A stretch of 64,000 nucleotides of DNA. Origin: Thermococcus celericrescens (GTDB lineage: Archaea > Methanobacteriota_B > Thermococci > Thermococcales > Thermococcaceae). A program made the position numbers and the translations under genes. Location: NCBI RefSeq assembly GCF_001484195.1, contig NZ_LLYW01000029.1, forward strand, positions 53,165-117,164. Reading direction: 5' to 3'. The notes beneath the pieces are model-generated. The model searched no databases. It was not told where the DNA came from and saw nothing but the letters and a program-made list of their open reading frames with translations. Below are positions 30,153 to 37,931 of this stretch, piece after piece; position 1 is the stretch's first letter, and each line of letters starts with the position of its first letter.

Positions 30153-30773
30153 TCAGATTTCGCCCTCTATCTCGCGCCTTATGCGCTCGATGAATTCCTC
30201 GGTGAAGCGATGCCTCTCCTCCGCCATCCTCCTCGCGGTTTCGGTGTACATCAAATCCTTCAGCTTCAGTATCTTTTCCTCGAAGTGCTCTAAGGAATCC
30301 TCGATGCTCCTTCCGTGCTCGCCGGAGTACATGAAGACCCTAGCCACGCCTATCGCACCGATCGCATCGAGCTTGTCGGCGTCGCTGAGTATCTTGGCTT
30401 CAAGCGTTTCCGGCTCCGGACCGCGGGAGAAGCGGTGGGCTTCTATGGCGTGGGCAACTGCTTCAACTTTCTCCTCCGGGTACCCGAGGCTTCTGAGGTA
30501 GTGCCTTGCTATCCTGGCCCCCTCCGCGGCGTGGTCTTCAACCCTCCCCGCGCTCTCAAGCGGCCTCGCCACGTCGTGGAGGAGGGCCGCAAGGGCCAGG
30601 ATCTCCAGGTCAGCCCCTTCCTCCCTCCCGATGTGGAGGCAGAGGTTGAGCACGCGCTCTACGTGGCTGAAGCCGTGGGTTCCCTCCCGTTCAAAGAAGT
30701 GCCTGGCGTAATCGCGGGTCCGTTCTATGAGTCTGATTGAATTCCCATCGCCGATGAACTCCTCGAGCCTCAT
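30153..30773 (-). CDS. HD-domain phosphohydrolase
   Basis: A 206-residue HD protein. The metal residues are H37 (GFSHVERV), H65-D66 (LLHDVA) and D133 (LSDADKLDAIG). This resembles YedJ-like archaeal/bacterial HD hydrolases acting on nucleotides or phosphate esters; the substrate is unknown. The ATG follows GGTGATGGG and lies just behind the DUF4392 gene, so it is the last gene of the cluster that begins with the FtsZ-like gene. Confidence 0.85.
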   Translation of the reverse strand: MRLEEFIGDGNSIRLIERTRDYARHFFEREGTHGFSHVERVLNLCLHIGREEGADLEILALAALLHDVARPLESAGRVEDHAAEGARIARHYLRSLGYPEEKVEAVAHAIEAHRFSRGPEPETLEAKILSDADKLDAIGAIGVARVFMYSGEHGRSIEDSLEHFEEKILKLKDLMYTETARRMAEERHRFTEEFIERIRREIEGEI

Positions 30774-30777
30774 CCCA

Positions 30778-31587
30778 TCACCTTAGGGCCTCGTTTACAA
30801 CGGCGTTTAAAAGCTCAACGATTCTATCGTGGATGTCGAGGCTTATCCCATCAACCGTCGGCGTCTGGGTTTTGGAGACCCCGTCTATCAGACCGAGCTT
30901 TGAGATGATCCTGACTATCGTCTTCTCATCCCATCCGGGGAGGAGCTCCCGTCCGAACTCTATTGACGCCTGAGCCACGAGCCCGTAGGCCCCCCAGTTT
31001 GAGACGGCAGAGAGGATCAGCTCATCGGTCTCAACGGTGCTCGCTATCTTTTCCCCGTGGGGCATGTATCGGGAGACGAGGGCCCGTATGTTCCCCATGC
31101 CCGCCTCGTTGCCCCCGTCGCCTATCCCAATCGTCGGAACTCCGATGTCCCTCGCCCTGAGAACCGCCCAGTCAAAAGCTTCCCTCGTGATCTCCATGGC
31201 GCTCATTGAGTAGTACCTCCCATCCGCGGCCCTGCCAGGGGTCTCGACCGCTATCACGAGGGAGTAGTCTCCTATCTCCGGTCCGTCTGTGAACCTGATG
31301 CCGAAGGGCTCCAGGGCGGTCTTTACCTCCGGATACGTAAGCACCTCGGCGGTGCCTCCCAGGGTCTCAACTGCCTTCGCCAAGGCCAGTGTTCCCGGCG
31401 GGCCGTCGGTTTCTGCCCGCATCTCCGGCGGTATGGGAAAGCCCGTGACGATGAGAACGCGTTCATAATTATCCAAAAACAGTTTTGCAGAATTATGTAA
31501 AAAATTGGGGTTCTCCCGGCGGTAGTCGAGGTATACCCTCAGAACCCCCCTGTTCCCAACGTCCGTGTTTATCAGATGGGCTATCAT
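30778..31587 (-). CDS. DUF4392 family protein (D-glutamate cyclase-like)
   Basis: A 269-residue soluble protein with the DUF4392 blocks RVLIVTGFPIPP, ETDGPPGTLALAKAVE, GIGDGGNEAGMGNI and VSNWGAYGLVA. The mammalian homologue of this family is reported as a D-glutamate cyclase; the archaeal substrate is unknown. The start ATG lies three bases behind the small 59-residue gene, with GAGGT overlapping that gene's stop. Confidence 0.8.
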   Translation of the reverse strand: MIAHLINTDVGNRGVLRVYLDYRRENPNFLHNSAKLFLDNYERVLIVTGFPIPPEMRAETDGPPGTLALAKAVETLGGTAEVLTYPEVKTALEPFGIRFTDGPEIGDYSLVIAVETPGRAADGRYYSMSAMEITREAFDWAVLRARDIGVPTIGIGDGGNEAGMGNIRALVSRYMPHGEKIASTVETDELILSAVSNWGAYGLVAQASIEFGRELLPGWDEKTIVRIISKLGLIDGVSKTQTPTVDGISLDIHDRIVELLNAVVNEALR

Positions 31588-31590
31588 ACC

Positions 31591-31770
31591 TCATTCCCCG
31601 AGTTCGTAGACAACTATCCTAACCTTTCTGCCCTTTACCGCCTCTTTAAGCCTCCACCAGAGCTCCGTCGGCTCCTCACTCCTGTGGGTCAGTTCGTGGC
31701 CGTTCTCCAGCTTCACCCTGTTCTCCCTATACCTGACAAAAACTCCCTCAGCGTTGAATACCTCCCTCAT
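31591..31770 (-). CDS. Small 59-residue protein of unknown function between HAD and DUF4392 genes
   Basis: Found by translating the gap by hand. The frame starts MREVFNAEGVFVRYRENRV and ends VRIVVYELGE. Its ATG overlaps the HAD gene stop (ATGA), and its stop is followed at once by the DUF4392 start, so it is translationally coupled on both sides. It is charged, with a likely beta-hairpin-helix fold (RVKLENGHELTHR, then LWWRLKEAVKGRKVRIVVYE). I do not recognise a family. Confidence 0.75.
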   Translation of the reverse strand: MREVFNAEGVFVRYRENRVKLENGHELTHRSEEPTELWWRLKEAVKGRKVRIVVYELGE

Positions 31771-32426
31771 TCAAATCCCCCCAGCACTTTTCTCAGCTCG
31801 TGAAGCGTTCTAATCTCGTAGTCCGCCATGTTGTAATCCTCGTCGCCATCCCGGTTTATCCAGACCGCCACCATACCCACGTTCTTGGCCCCGTAAACGT
31901 CCTGGCTCAGGGAATCACCCACCATGACGGCTTCCCCGGGCTCGACGCCCAGCTTCTCCAGGGCGTAGAGGAATATTTTGGGCTCGGGCTTTATTGCCTT
32001 GACGTCCTCCCGAGTAACGACAGCGTCGAAGTAGTCCAGCAGACCGGTGAGCCTCAGCTTGAGCCGCTGGTACTCGGGCCCGCTGGTAACGGCCCCAAGC
32101 TTATAACCGCTCTCCCGCAGCCACTCAAGCACGGGGATCGTATCCGGATAGACGTGGAGCTTGTGAGGGTATCTCTCTATGAGTTCCTCGTAGCGGAGGT
32201 CGAGGTCAAAGAGCCTGAAGAAGAAGTTCCAGTCGTGCCAGTCATAGGTGTCCCTCCTCCCGAATATCTCGTCCAGGAACCGCTCCCTAGCTTCATCCTT
32301 GCTGATTCCAAACCGCCTCGAGAGTCTGTCATAAACCTGCGGGAGGAATAGCTGAATCAGCGGCATCTCGGTCAGCAGAGTCCCGTCGATGTCGAAAAGA
32401 ACCGCCCTCATTTTACCACCTACCAC
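31767..32426 (-). CDS. HAD-superfamily hydrolase (type IA phosphatase)
   Basis: A 219-residue HAD phosphatase. Motif I is FDIDGTLL near residue 10, motif II is AVTSGPEYQR, the Lys is in KAIKPEPKIFLYAL and motif IV is VMVGDSLSQDVYGAKNVGM. The helical cap lies between residues 20 and 85, as in phosphoglycolate phosphatase or GPH-like enzymes. The substrate cannot be assigned. The start overlaps the end of the FtsZ-like gene by seven bases. Confidence 0.88.
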   Translation of the reverse strand: MVGGKMRAVLFDIDGTLLTEMPLIQLFLPQVYDRLSRRFGISKDEARERFLDEIFGRRDTYDWHDWNFFFRLFDLDLRYEELIERYPHKLHVYPDTIPVLEWLRESGYKLGAVTSGPEYQRLKLRLTGLLDYFDAVVTREDVKAIKPEPKIFLYALEKLGVEPGEAVMVGDSLSQDVYGAKNVGMVAVWINRDGDEDYNMADYEIRTLHELRKVLGGFE

Positions 32427-33175
32427 TTCTTGACGAGCAGGGAGAGTATCTCAACCCTGCCGTTGAGGTTCTCGTCCGTTATCACGCCCCAGATCACATC
32501 CTTCTCGGAGAGTATCTCCTGGAAACTGTGCAGTATGCTGTGGGCCCCCTTGAGCGGGAAGTCGTTCCCCACGAGGATGCCTATCAGTCCGCGCTCCCAG
32601 ATGCCCCAGTGCCAGGTAAAGTCCACCTCACGGAGGAGGCGCAGGATTCCGACGTTGCCGCCGCGGATCATGTTGAACAGGTCGGCGTAGTCGATGTTCA
32701 CCAGCATCTGGCTCTCCAGATAGTAATAGAGCCGCGAGAACATCTCCGCTATGCCAGCGGAGGCCCCCTGGAACGCATCCTGGAGGGAGACGCTCTCGTC
32801 GGTGAAGAAGTCCCAGAGGGAATCGTAAAAAACTGTCTCAAAATCGCGTGCCCATGGGGGTTTTTTCTCATCTACAAGCTCTTTTCTGGGGGTGAGGACG
32901 TAAGCGAGCCTTATTGTGTCCCGGGGTGCGCTCTCTATTATAATCTCCCCCAGTTCGTGATTCACGTCCTTATCCTCAAACACGAGCCAAAGGAAAGTAT
33001 CCTTAGGAAGCCGGGAAAAGAAGTTCCGGAGCCGCTCCTCGTACCTCTCGGAGTTCGAGAGGAGATAGTAAGCGGGGTTAACGGTCACCTTAACTATTCC
33101 ATCCGCGGTTATGCTGTTGACTATCCGCGCGCCCGTGCCGCCTATTCCAACGAAAAGATGGGTAAAGGACTGCAT
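32420..33175 (-). CDS. Divergent FtsZ/tubulin-superfamily-like protein
   Basis: A 251-residue soluble protein. The N-terminus LFVGIGGTGARIVNSI matches the first nucleotide-binding loop of FtsZ. The stretch SQMLVNIDYADLFNMIRGGNVGILRLLREVD matches, in pieces, the FtsZ segment where DFAD precedes GG. The tubulin signature GGGTGTG is absent, and the protein is about 100 residues shorter than FtsZ, so GTPase activity and polymer formation are doubtful. Highly divergent FtsZ-like families have been described in archaea and bacteria. It heads the FtsZ-like/HAD/59-residue/DUF4392/HD cluster. Confidence 0.65.
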   Translation of the reverse strand: MQSFTHLFVGIGGTGARIVNSITADGIVKVTVNPAYYLLSNSERYEERLRNFFSRLPKDTFLWLVFEDKDVNHELGEIIIESAPRDTIRLAYVLTPRKELVDEKKPPWARDFETVFYDSLWDFFTDESVSLQDAFQGASAGIAEMFSRLYYYLESQMLVNIDYADLFNMIRGGNVGILRLLREVDFTWHWGIWERGLIGILVGNDFPLKGAHSILHSFQEILSEKDVIWGVITDENLNGRVEILSLLVKKW

Positions 33176-33231
33176 GACGACCCCTAAAAAGGGAATAGGA
33201 AAGGCCGTTCATATCCTTTTCGGTCCAGCCT

Positions 33232-34452
33232 TCACTCAAGGGTCGCGTGCTTCTTCTTCATGTCCTTCTCCGTCTTCTGGAAGGTGGCCATGAGGAGGGC
33301 TATGACTCCGTCGAGGAATATCATGGTCGAGTCCTCGAAGAGGGTTCCCATCGGGGCTATCCACTTGTACTTGGTGAGCATCTGGCGCGCTATGTAGTCC
33401 GTCGGGATGTCGGTCTTGGCCCTTCCGGGTATCTCAACGACGACGTCGGAGAGCTTTCCGAGGGTTGAATTGGCGTAGGAAGTTATCGCGACGACCTTTC
33501 CGCCCTGCTTCTTGGCTATCTCTGCCGCATCGACGATGCTGTTGGTCTCACCGGAACCGCTGATGGCTATGAGCAGGTCCCCCTGGCCGAAAGCGGGGGT
33601 TATGGTCTCGCCGACAACGTAAACGTTGAAGTCGAGGTGCATGAGCCTCATCGCGAAGGCCTTACCGACGAGGCCGCTCCTTCCTGCGCCGTAGATGAAT
33701 ATCTTGTTCGCTCCAATCATGGCATCGACGAAACCGCGAACCTGCTCTATCTTGAGCTTCTCAGCGACGTTGCCTATGTGATCGACTATGTCGGTCATGG
33801 CCTTCCTTATCGTCATCATGTACTCTCCCCAGAAGAGGTCGATTATCTTCCTTGTAACTGCATCCGGCTTCTCAGCCTTGGTTATGGCACCGCCGACGAT
33901 TATTATCGTAGCCCCCAGCTCAATGACCTTCGGTATGGTCTGGAGGTTCAGTCCGCCGGCGACGGCAATGGGGACGCTGACGGCTTTAACAACCTTCTCT
34001 AGGTCCTCCAGCGGGCTCTTGCCCTGAACCTGCTCATCTATGCCCGTGTGGACGAGTATGTAGTGGACGCCCATCTTTTCGAGTTCCTTGGCGCGCTTGA
34101 CCTTGTCCTTAACGCCTATGAGGTCAACCATGACCCTGATTCCATAGCGCCTTGCAACATCAACCGCGTCCTTTATTGTCTTGTCATCGGCGACACCGAG
34201 GATAGAAACGACATCGGCACCGTGGCGCGCGGCCATCTCGACCTCCAGGGCGCCGGTGTCCATGGTCTTGAGGTCAGCGACGATCTTCCTGTCCGGGAAG
34301 CGCCTCTTGAGAAGCTCAACCGCGCGCATTCCTTCCTTCTTGATGAGCGGGGTTCCAACCTCGAGCCAGTGGGCACCGCCGTGGGCGGCCTTCTCCGCGA
34401 TAGAAATGGCCTGCTCAATGTCAGTCAGATCAAGGGCAACCTGAAGTATCAT
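33232..34452 (-). CDS. hps-phi: Bifunctional hexulose-6-phosphate synthase / 6-phospho-3-hexuloisomerase
   Basis: A 406-residue fusion. Residues 1-210 form an OMP-decarboxylase-type barrel (MILQVALDLTD, DLKTMDTGALEVEMAARHGADVV, GGLNLQTIPKVIELGATIIIVGGAI). Residues ~220-406 form a SIS isomerase domain (IFIYGAGRSGLVGKAFAMRL, ISGSGETNSIVDAAE, AITSYANSTLGKLSDVVVEIPGR). In Thermococcales this fusion runs the ribulose monophosphate pathway in reverse to make ribulose-5-phosphate, replacing the missing oxidative pentose phosphate pathway. The ATG follows GGAGGCGAGG; a 41-residue upstream extension was rejected. Confidence 0.95.
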   Translation of the reverse strand: MILQVALDLTDIEQAISIAEKAAHGGAHWLEVGTPLIKKEGMRAVELLKRRFPDRKIVADLKTMDTGALEVEMAARHGADVVSILGVADDKTIKDAVDVARRYGIRVMVDLIGVKDKVKRAKELEKMGVHYILVHTGIDEQVQGKSPLEDLEKVVKAVSVPIAVAGGLNLQTIPKVIELGATIIIVGGAITKAEKPDAVTRKIIDLFWGEYMMTIRKAMTDIVDHIGNVAEKLKIEQVRGFVDAMIGANKIFIYGAGRSGLVGKAFAMRLMHLDFNVYVVGETITPAFGQGDLLIAISGSGETNSIVDAAEIAKKQGGKVVAITSYANSTLGKLSDVVVEIPGRAKTDIPTDYIARQMLTKYKWIAPMGTLFEDSTMIFLDGVIALLMATFQKTEKDMKKKHATLE

Positions 34453-34591
34453 CTCCTCGCCTCCGAAGAGTTTTCGATTTAACCTCAGAATGCTACTTTT
34501 TAAACTTTGGCGTCGTGAATTAACATTTAAATGTCCAACCACATCGCCAAGGTTTAAAAGCCCTGGTACCAACACGGATCGGTGGAATCAA

Positions 34592-35317
34592 ATGGTGACG
34601 TTCATTCCCTTCGGCGAAAAGCCCAACCGCGACGGTGTTCTCTACGTTCTTCAGCTCCTCAAAAGGAACAAGCTCATCGAGGATTACATGATAGTTGAAT
34701 CGAGCAGGGTTGAGCTCCTGTCGGAGAGGATTCCCCAGGACAGCGCGTACATAATAGGGGAGCACCTCGCCACGTACGGAATAGTTGAAAAGCTCAGGCC
34801 CCAGTCACTCATCAGTGTCGATGCCCACACGGATCTGATGCACGACTACCTCGACCACGGCTCGTGGCTGGCCTATACCCTTGAGGAGCGCCTCGTAAAC
34901 CGGGCCGTCGTCCTCGCCCCAGTCCTCATGATACCAACCACTGAGCGAACGCAGCTCTGGACGCGGCGCGTCAAGATATTTCCCGCCCTCCTGAGGAGCA
35001 GAAAAGTCCGCGGGAAGTGGAGGGCCTACAAGAACCTCCAAACAAACGACCTGCTCGAGATACTCGATGAGGCGAAGAGGTACCTAGGCGGGGGGATATA
35101 CCTCACCGTGGACATGGACGTCCTTAGACCGGAGTACAAAATCGCCCGCTTCCAGCACGGTGAGCTGACCCTCGATGAGCTCATAGAGGTGCTGGAAGAG
35201 GTGAAAAGGAATTTCAGGATAGAGGCTTTTGACATAGCTGAGGTCTCGGACAGGATAAGGCGCTCCCGCCTCGGGAAGAAGGCCTTCGTCGAGGTGTTCC
35301 AGCTCCTGACGGGGTGA
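34592..35317 (+). CDS. Arginase/agmatinase-fold protein (UPF0489-like)
   Basis: A 241-residue protein. The Mn-binding signatures of the ureohydrolase/arginase fold are present in reduced form: SVDAHTDLMHD near residue 72 and LTVDMDVLRPEY near residue 175, plus EAFDIAEVSDR near the C-terminus. It is shorter than arginase (about 300) and may act on a peptide or other guanidino substrate; the substrate is unknown. The ATG follows GGTGGA. It is divergent from hps-phi and leads a three-gene run with the UPF0148 and winged-helix genes. Confidence 0.78.
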   Translation: MVTFIPFGEKPNRDGVLYVLQLLKRNKLIEDYMIVESSRVELLSERIPQDSAYIIGEHLATYGIVEKLRPQSLISVDAHTDLMHDYLDHGSWLAYTLEERLVNRAVVLAPVLMIPTTERTQLWTRRVKIFPALLRSRKVRGKWRAYKNLQTNDLLEILDEAKRYLGGGIYLTVDMDVLRPEYKIARFQHGELTLDELIEVLEEVKRNFRIEAFDIAEVSDRIRRSRLGKKAFVEVFQLLTG

Positions 35318-35321
35318 TTGA

Positions 35322-35651
35322 ATGAGCGCCAGGGGGCCCACGGAGGAGGAGATACGGAATATAATAATGCCCCTCATGCTCTCGGGGGCCAAGATGCTCG
35401 ACAGGCACTGCCCCAACTGCGGTTCACCGCTCTTCGAGAAGGACGGGAAAGTCTTCTGCCCGGTCTGCGAGCACAGGAAGAAGCAGCAGAAAGCCGAAAT
35501 GAAGGGCGTTGAAGAGAGGCTGATGGAGAAGCTCAACGAGCTCGCCAACTCCCTCCCAGAGGACATAGACGAACTGGAGAAACATTTAAGGGCAATGGAA
35601 AAGATAATAGAACTGTTGGAAAGATACCGGAAACTGGAGGGAGGAGAATGA
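35322..35651 (+). CDS. UPF0148 zinc-ribbon protein (archaeal SSSCA1 homologue)
   Basis: A 109-residue protein with the N-terminal segment IRNIIMPLMLSGAKMLDRHCP, a zinc ribbon CPNCGSPLFEKDGKVFCPVCEHR (four Cys, quoted in parts) and a coiled-coil C-terminal helix. The architecture is that of UPF0148/Sjogren autoantigen-related archaeal proteins of unknown function. It starts four bases behind the arginase-fold gene, and its stop overlaps the next start. Confidence 0.85.
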   Translation: MSARGPTEEEIRNIIMPLMLSGAKMLDRHCPNCGSPLFEKDGKVFCPVCEHRKKQQKAEMKGVEERLMEKLNELANSLPEDIDELEKHLRAMEKIIELLERYRKLEGGE

Positions 35652-35860
35652 AGAATGTAAAGGTTCTGGAGGCCCTCGGCGATGGCCCCAAGACCATCGA
35701 GGAGATAGCAGGAAAAACCGGCATCCCCGCAATGGAGGTGCGCCGCTACCTGCTCCGCTTCGTCGAACAGGGCAAGGTCGAGAGCTACCAGAAGGATGGG
35801 AAGATCTACTGGAAGCTGAAGGAGAAGGACGAGCTTGAGGAGGAGTTCAAGTACGTTTGA
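35648..35860 (+). CDS. Small winged-helix DNA-binding protein
   Basis: A 70-residue protein made almost entirely of a winged helix: KVLEALGDGPKTIEEIAGKTG, then AMEVRRYLLRFVEQGKVE and the wing SYQKDGKIYWKL, quoted in parts. It resembles archaeal ArsR/MarR-type regulators. Its start overlaps the UPF0148 stop (ATGA), so the two are probably made together. Target unknown. Confidence 0.8.
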   Translation: MKNVKVLEALGDGPKTIEEIAGKTGIPAMEVRRYLLRFVEQGKVESYQKDGKIYWKLKEKDELEEEFKYV

Positions 35861-36000
35861 GCCCCCGATTTTCTCTTTAGATTGGAGCTTGAGTAATTGA
35901 TTTTTACCCCCCATTTTTGACTCATAGTGTTGCGATTTTGACAAGTAGAAATTCAAATAGTTTTTTATACATTCAATAGTACCTATGATGGTGATGTCTT

Positions 36001-36987
36001 GTGGCAAAGTTCGCACTATGGTGGATTCGGTGGAACGAGAATCTTAGAACTTACGAGTCGAGGATGACCGTTGGGGGGAGGAATGCCACTGCTCAGGACT
36101 TCAAGGGGAGGGGTTTTGATAGGATTATTGTACTTGATGGGGAGGGTCGTAACTCCCATTGCAGTGGCTTCATGTACTCCAACGGGTATAATGATGGAAG
36201 AGAACTGGCGAAATGGATTCTCACTCGGGATATTGGCATGCCACTATACATAACTATACCATTTTACCGTCCTGATGGAAAGCAGAGGGATCAAACCCAG
36301 GCATCATTTTCAAGTGTCCCTGACTCATACTATAGGGGCTGGATTGACGGTATTCTTTCCGTTGATATTGACAACATGAAGGGCTTTTACTGGAGTTATG
36401 AGAGCTGCCTCCAAACAGGACCCCACGGGGAAAACGTCTCCATGGAGTTCATCCAGAGTCTCCATGATTATGTTCACGGACACGGACAGGAGCTAATCTG
36501 GATTCCAACGCTTGGGAACAGGACTATGGGGGAGATACAAAACAGAGTAATCAAGAATTTAGTTACCATACCCACTCTTGCGAAATATTTTGACCATGTG
36601 TTCGTTCAGCCTCACTATTATCAGACTACCAAGTTAAACGACGGAAATGATTATACTTTCGAGGAATTGGTATCACGCGTGAAGTGGATGAAGGACCATG
36701 GACTTTCTATTGAGATGGAAGTGGATAACAGTATAATTGGAGAACAGGACAACTGTGCATACTGCAAAAGCACTCAGGGGACATGGGAGGATAACCATTT
36801 TAAAGAAAAAGTTAGATGTGATAAGACGCCTACCCTAGAGACAGAGCAAAAGTGCATTGATCGTGCCTGTGATTATTACAGAGCTATCATTAAAGTAAGT
36901 GCCAGTGCATTCTCAACCAGAGCCTACTACTTTGGCACCAACTTGAAAGTCATCGATAAGGTGAGAACCAAATGTCCCGGCTGGTGA
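36001..36987 (+). CDS. TIM-barrel glycosidase-like protein (DUF4855-like), probably acquired
   Basis: A 328-residue protein that I recognise only by pattern. Repeated strand motifs (FDRIIVLDGEGRN, MPLYITIPFY, MKGFYWSYESCLQ, QELIWIPTLGN, FDHVFVQPHYYQT, GLSIEMEVDNSI) suggest a beta/alpha barrel. Acidic residues end strands 4 (YESCL) and 7 (EMEVD), as in retaining glycoside hydrolases. No signal peptide is visible. The base composition is clearly more AT-rich than that of its neighbours. GTG start behind GGTGATG, with a TATA-like TTTTTATACATT about 45 bases upstream. It overlaps the next gene by 16 bases. Confidence 0.6.
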   Translation: MAKFALWWIRWNENLRTYESRMTVGGRNATAQDFKGRGFDRIIVLDGEGRNSHCSGFMYSNGYNDGRELAKWILTRDIGMPLYITIPFYRPDGKQRDQTQASFSSVPDSYYRGWIDGILSVDIDNMKGFYWSYESCLQTGPHGENVSMEFIQSLHDYVHGHGQELIWIPTLGNRTMGEIQNRVIKNLVTIPTLAKYFDHVFVQPHYYQTTKLNDGNDYTFEELVSRVKWMKDHGLSIEMEVDNSIIGEQDNCAYCKSTQGTWEDNHFKEKVRCDKTPTLETEQKCIDRACDYYRAIIKVSASAFSTRAYYFGTNLKVIDKVRTKCPGW

Positions 36988-37901
36988 TTCCCCTCGTTAT
37001 TGCCCTTCTTTTCCTCGCTACTCCAGTTTTAGCAACCTATTCCGTGCATTCAGGCGGTTTTTTATACGAGGTCCACAGCTCCGTCTTCTCAAACGGGACA
37101 AGCGCCCTAATTCACGCTGAGGTTGACAACTACGGCATCACCTGCGGTATGGATTCCTGCTGGGCAGAGGTGTACGATGTTTACGATTATCTCCTCTTCT
37201 TCGATGGTTCTCAGCTCTACCTCCTGAACTTCACTCCCGCCCTGCTCCACGATCTCCCCCATTATGCCCCAAAGAACGTGAGTGGTGTGTATTTCATGGG
37301 GATAACTTACGTGAACGATTCCTGGTACGTTAACGTTCACGCCTTCGCTTACTCTGCAGAGGCTCAGAGTGGTATGAACGTGGACTACGTTTACCGTTTA
37401 AAGACGAAAAAATTCTGTGTTGAACGCGTCAACGCGAGCTGGTCTCAACTCGAAAAGAGGGTGTTCAAGAACGAGATAAACGGCTGGAGAATCAAAGTCC
37501 CAGGAAATTTCTTCCTTGTTGCAAAGGCGGGCGATGCTAACTTGTCTCCTCTGCGACCGGCGATTGTCAACTGGACCCAGTTTCCGGTCTATTTCACCCT
37601 CAGGAAGAGCAATTTGACGAAGAACATCACGCTCTTCTACATCAACACCACCAGCACGATAAACGGATTCTGGTTCCCCGACGATGTCAAAATCGTCAAT
37701 GTAAAGACCTGCAGAAAGATGGCGGATGTCTCAACCAGCCCGGCCGTTGAGACTAACTCCACAACCCTCCCGGTAAAAACATCACCTAGTAAAGCGGGGA
37801 CACAAACCAAAGATGAAGAACCTAAAAACAGAATCTGCGGACCGGGGATGATTATCCTCGTTGCTGCAATACCCGCCCTGCTGAGGAGAAGACGGCGGTG
37901 A
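36972..37901 (+). CDS. CGP-CTERM sorting-signal surface protein
   Basis: A 309-residue secreted protein. Signal peptide LVIPLVIALLFLATPVLA at the N-terminus, a beta-rich ectodomain rich in Asn-X-Ser/Thr sequons, then a Thr/Ser/Pro stalk (SPAVETNSTTLPVKTSPSK). The C-terminal tripartite signal is CGP (RICGPG), a hydrophobic stretch and RRRRR. CGP-CTERM is a Thermococcales anchoring signal in which the protein is thought to be cleaved and lipid-anchored at the Cys. The start lies inside the end of the TIM-barrel gene, so the two form a unit. Confidence 0.85.
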   Translation: MSRLVIPLVIALLFLATPVLATYSVHSGGFLYEVHSSVFSNGTSALIHAEVDNYGITCGMDSCWAEVYDVYDYLLFFDGSQLYLLNFTPALLHDLPHYAPKNVSGVYFMGITYVNDSWYVNVHAFAYSAEAQSGMNVDYVYRLKTKKFCVERVNASWSQLEKRVFKNEINGWRIKVPGNFFLVAKAGDANLSPLRPAIVNWTQFPVYFTLRKSNLTKNITLFYINTTSTINGFWFPDDVKIVNVKTCRKMADVSTSPAVETNSTTLPVKTSPSKAGTQTKDEEPKNRICGPGMIILVAAIPALLRRRRR

Positions 37902-37931
37902 AAAATGGACATGAATTAAGAGAAAGAGAAA

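Noticed and set aside
35084..36016. Minus-strand frame of 310 codons over the arginase-fold, UPF0148 and winged-helix genes
   Set aside because: It crosses three well-supported plus-strand genes and has Ser/Leu-rich shadow composition.
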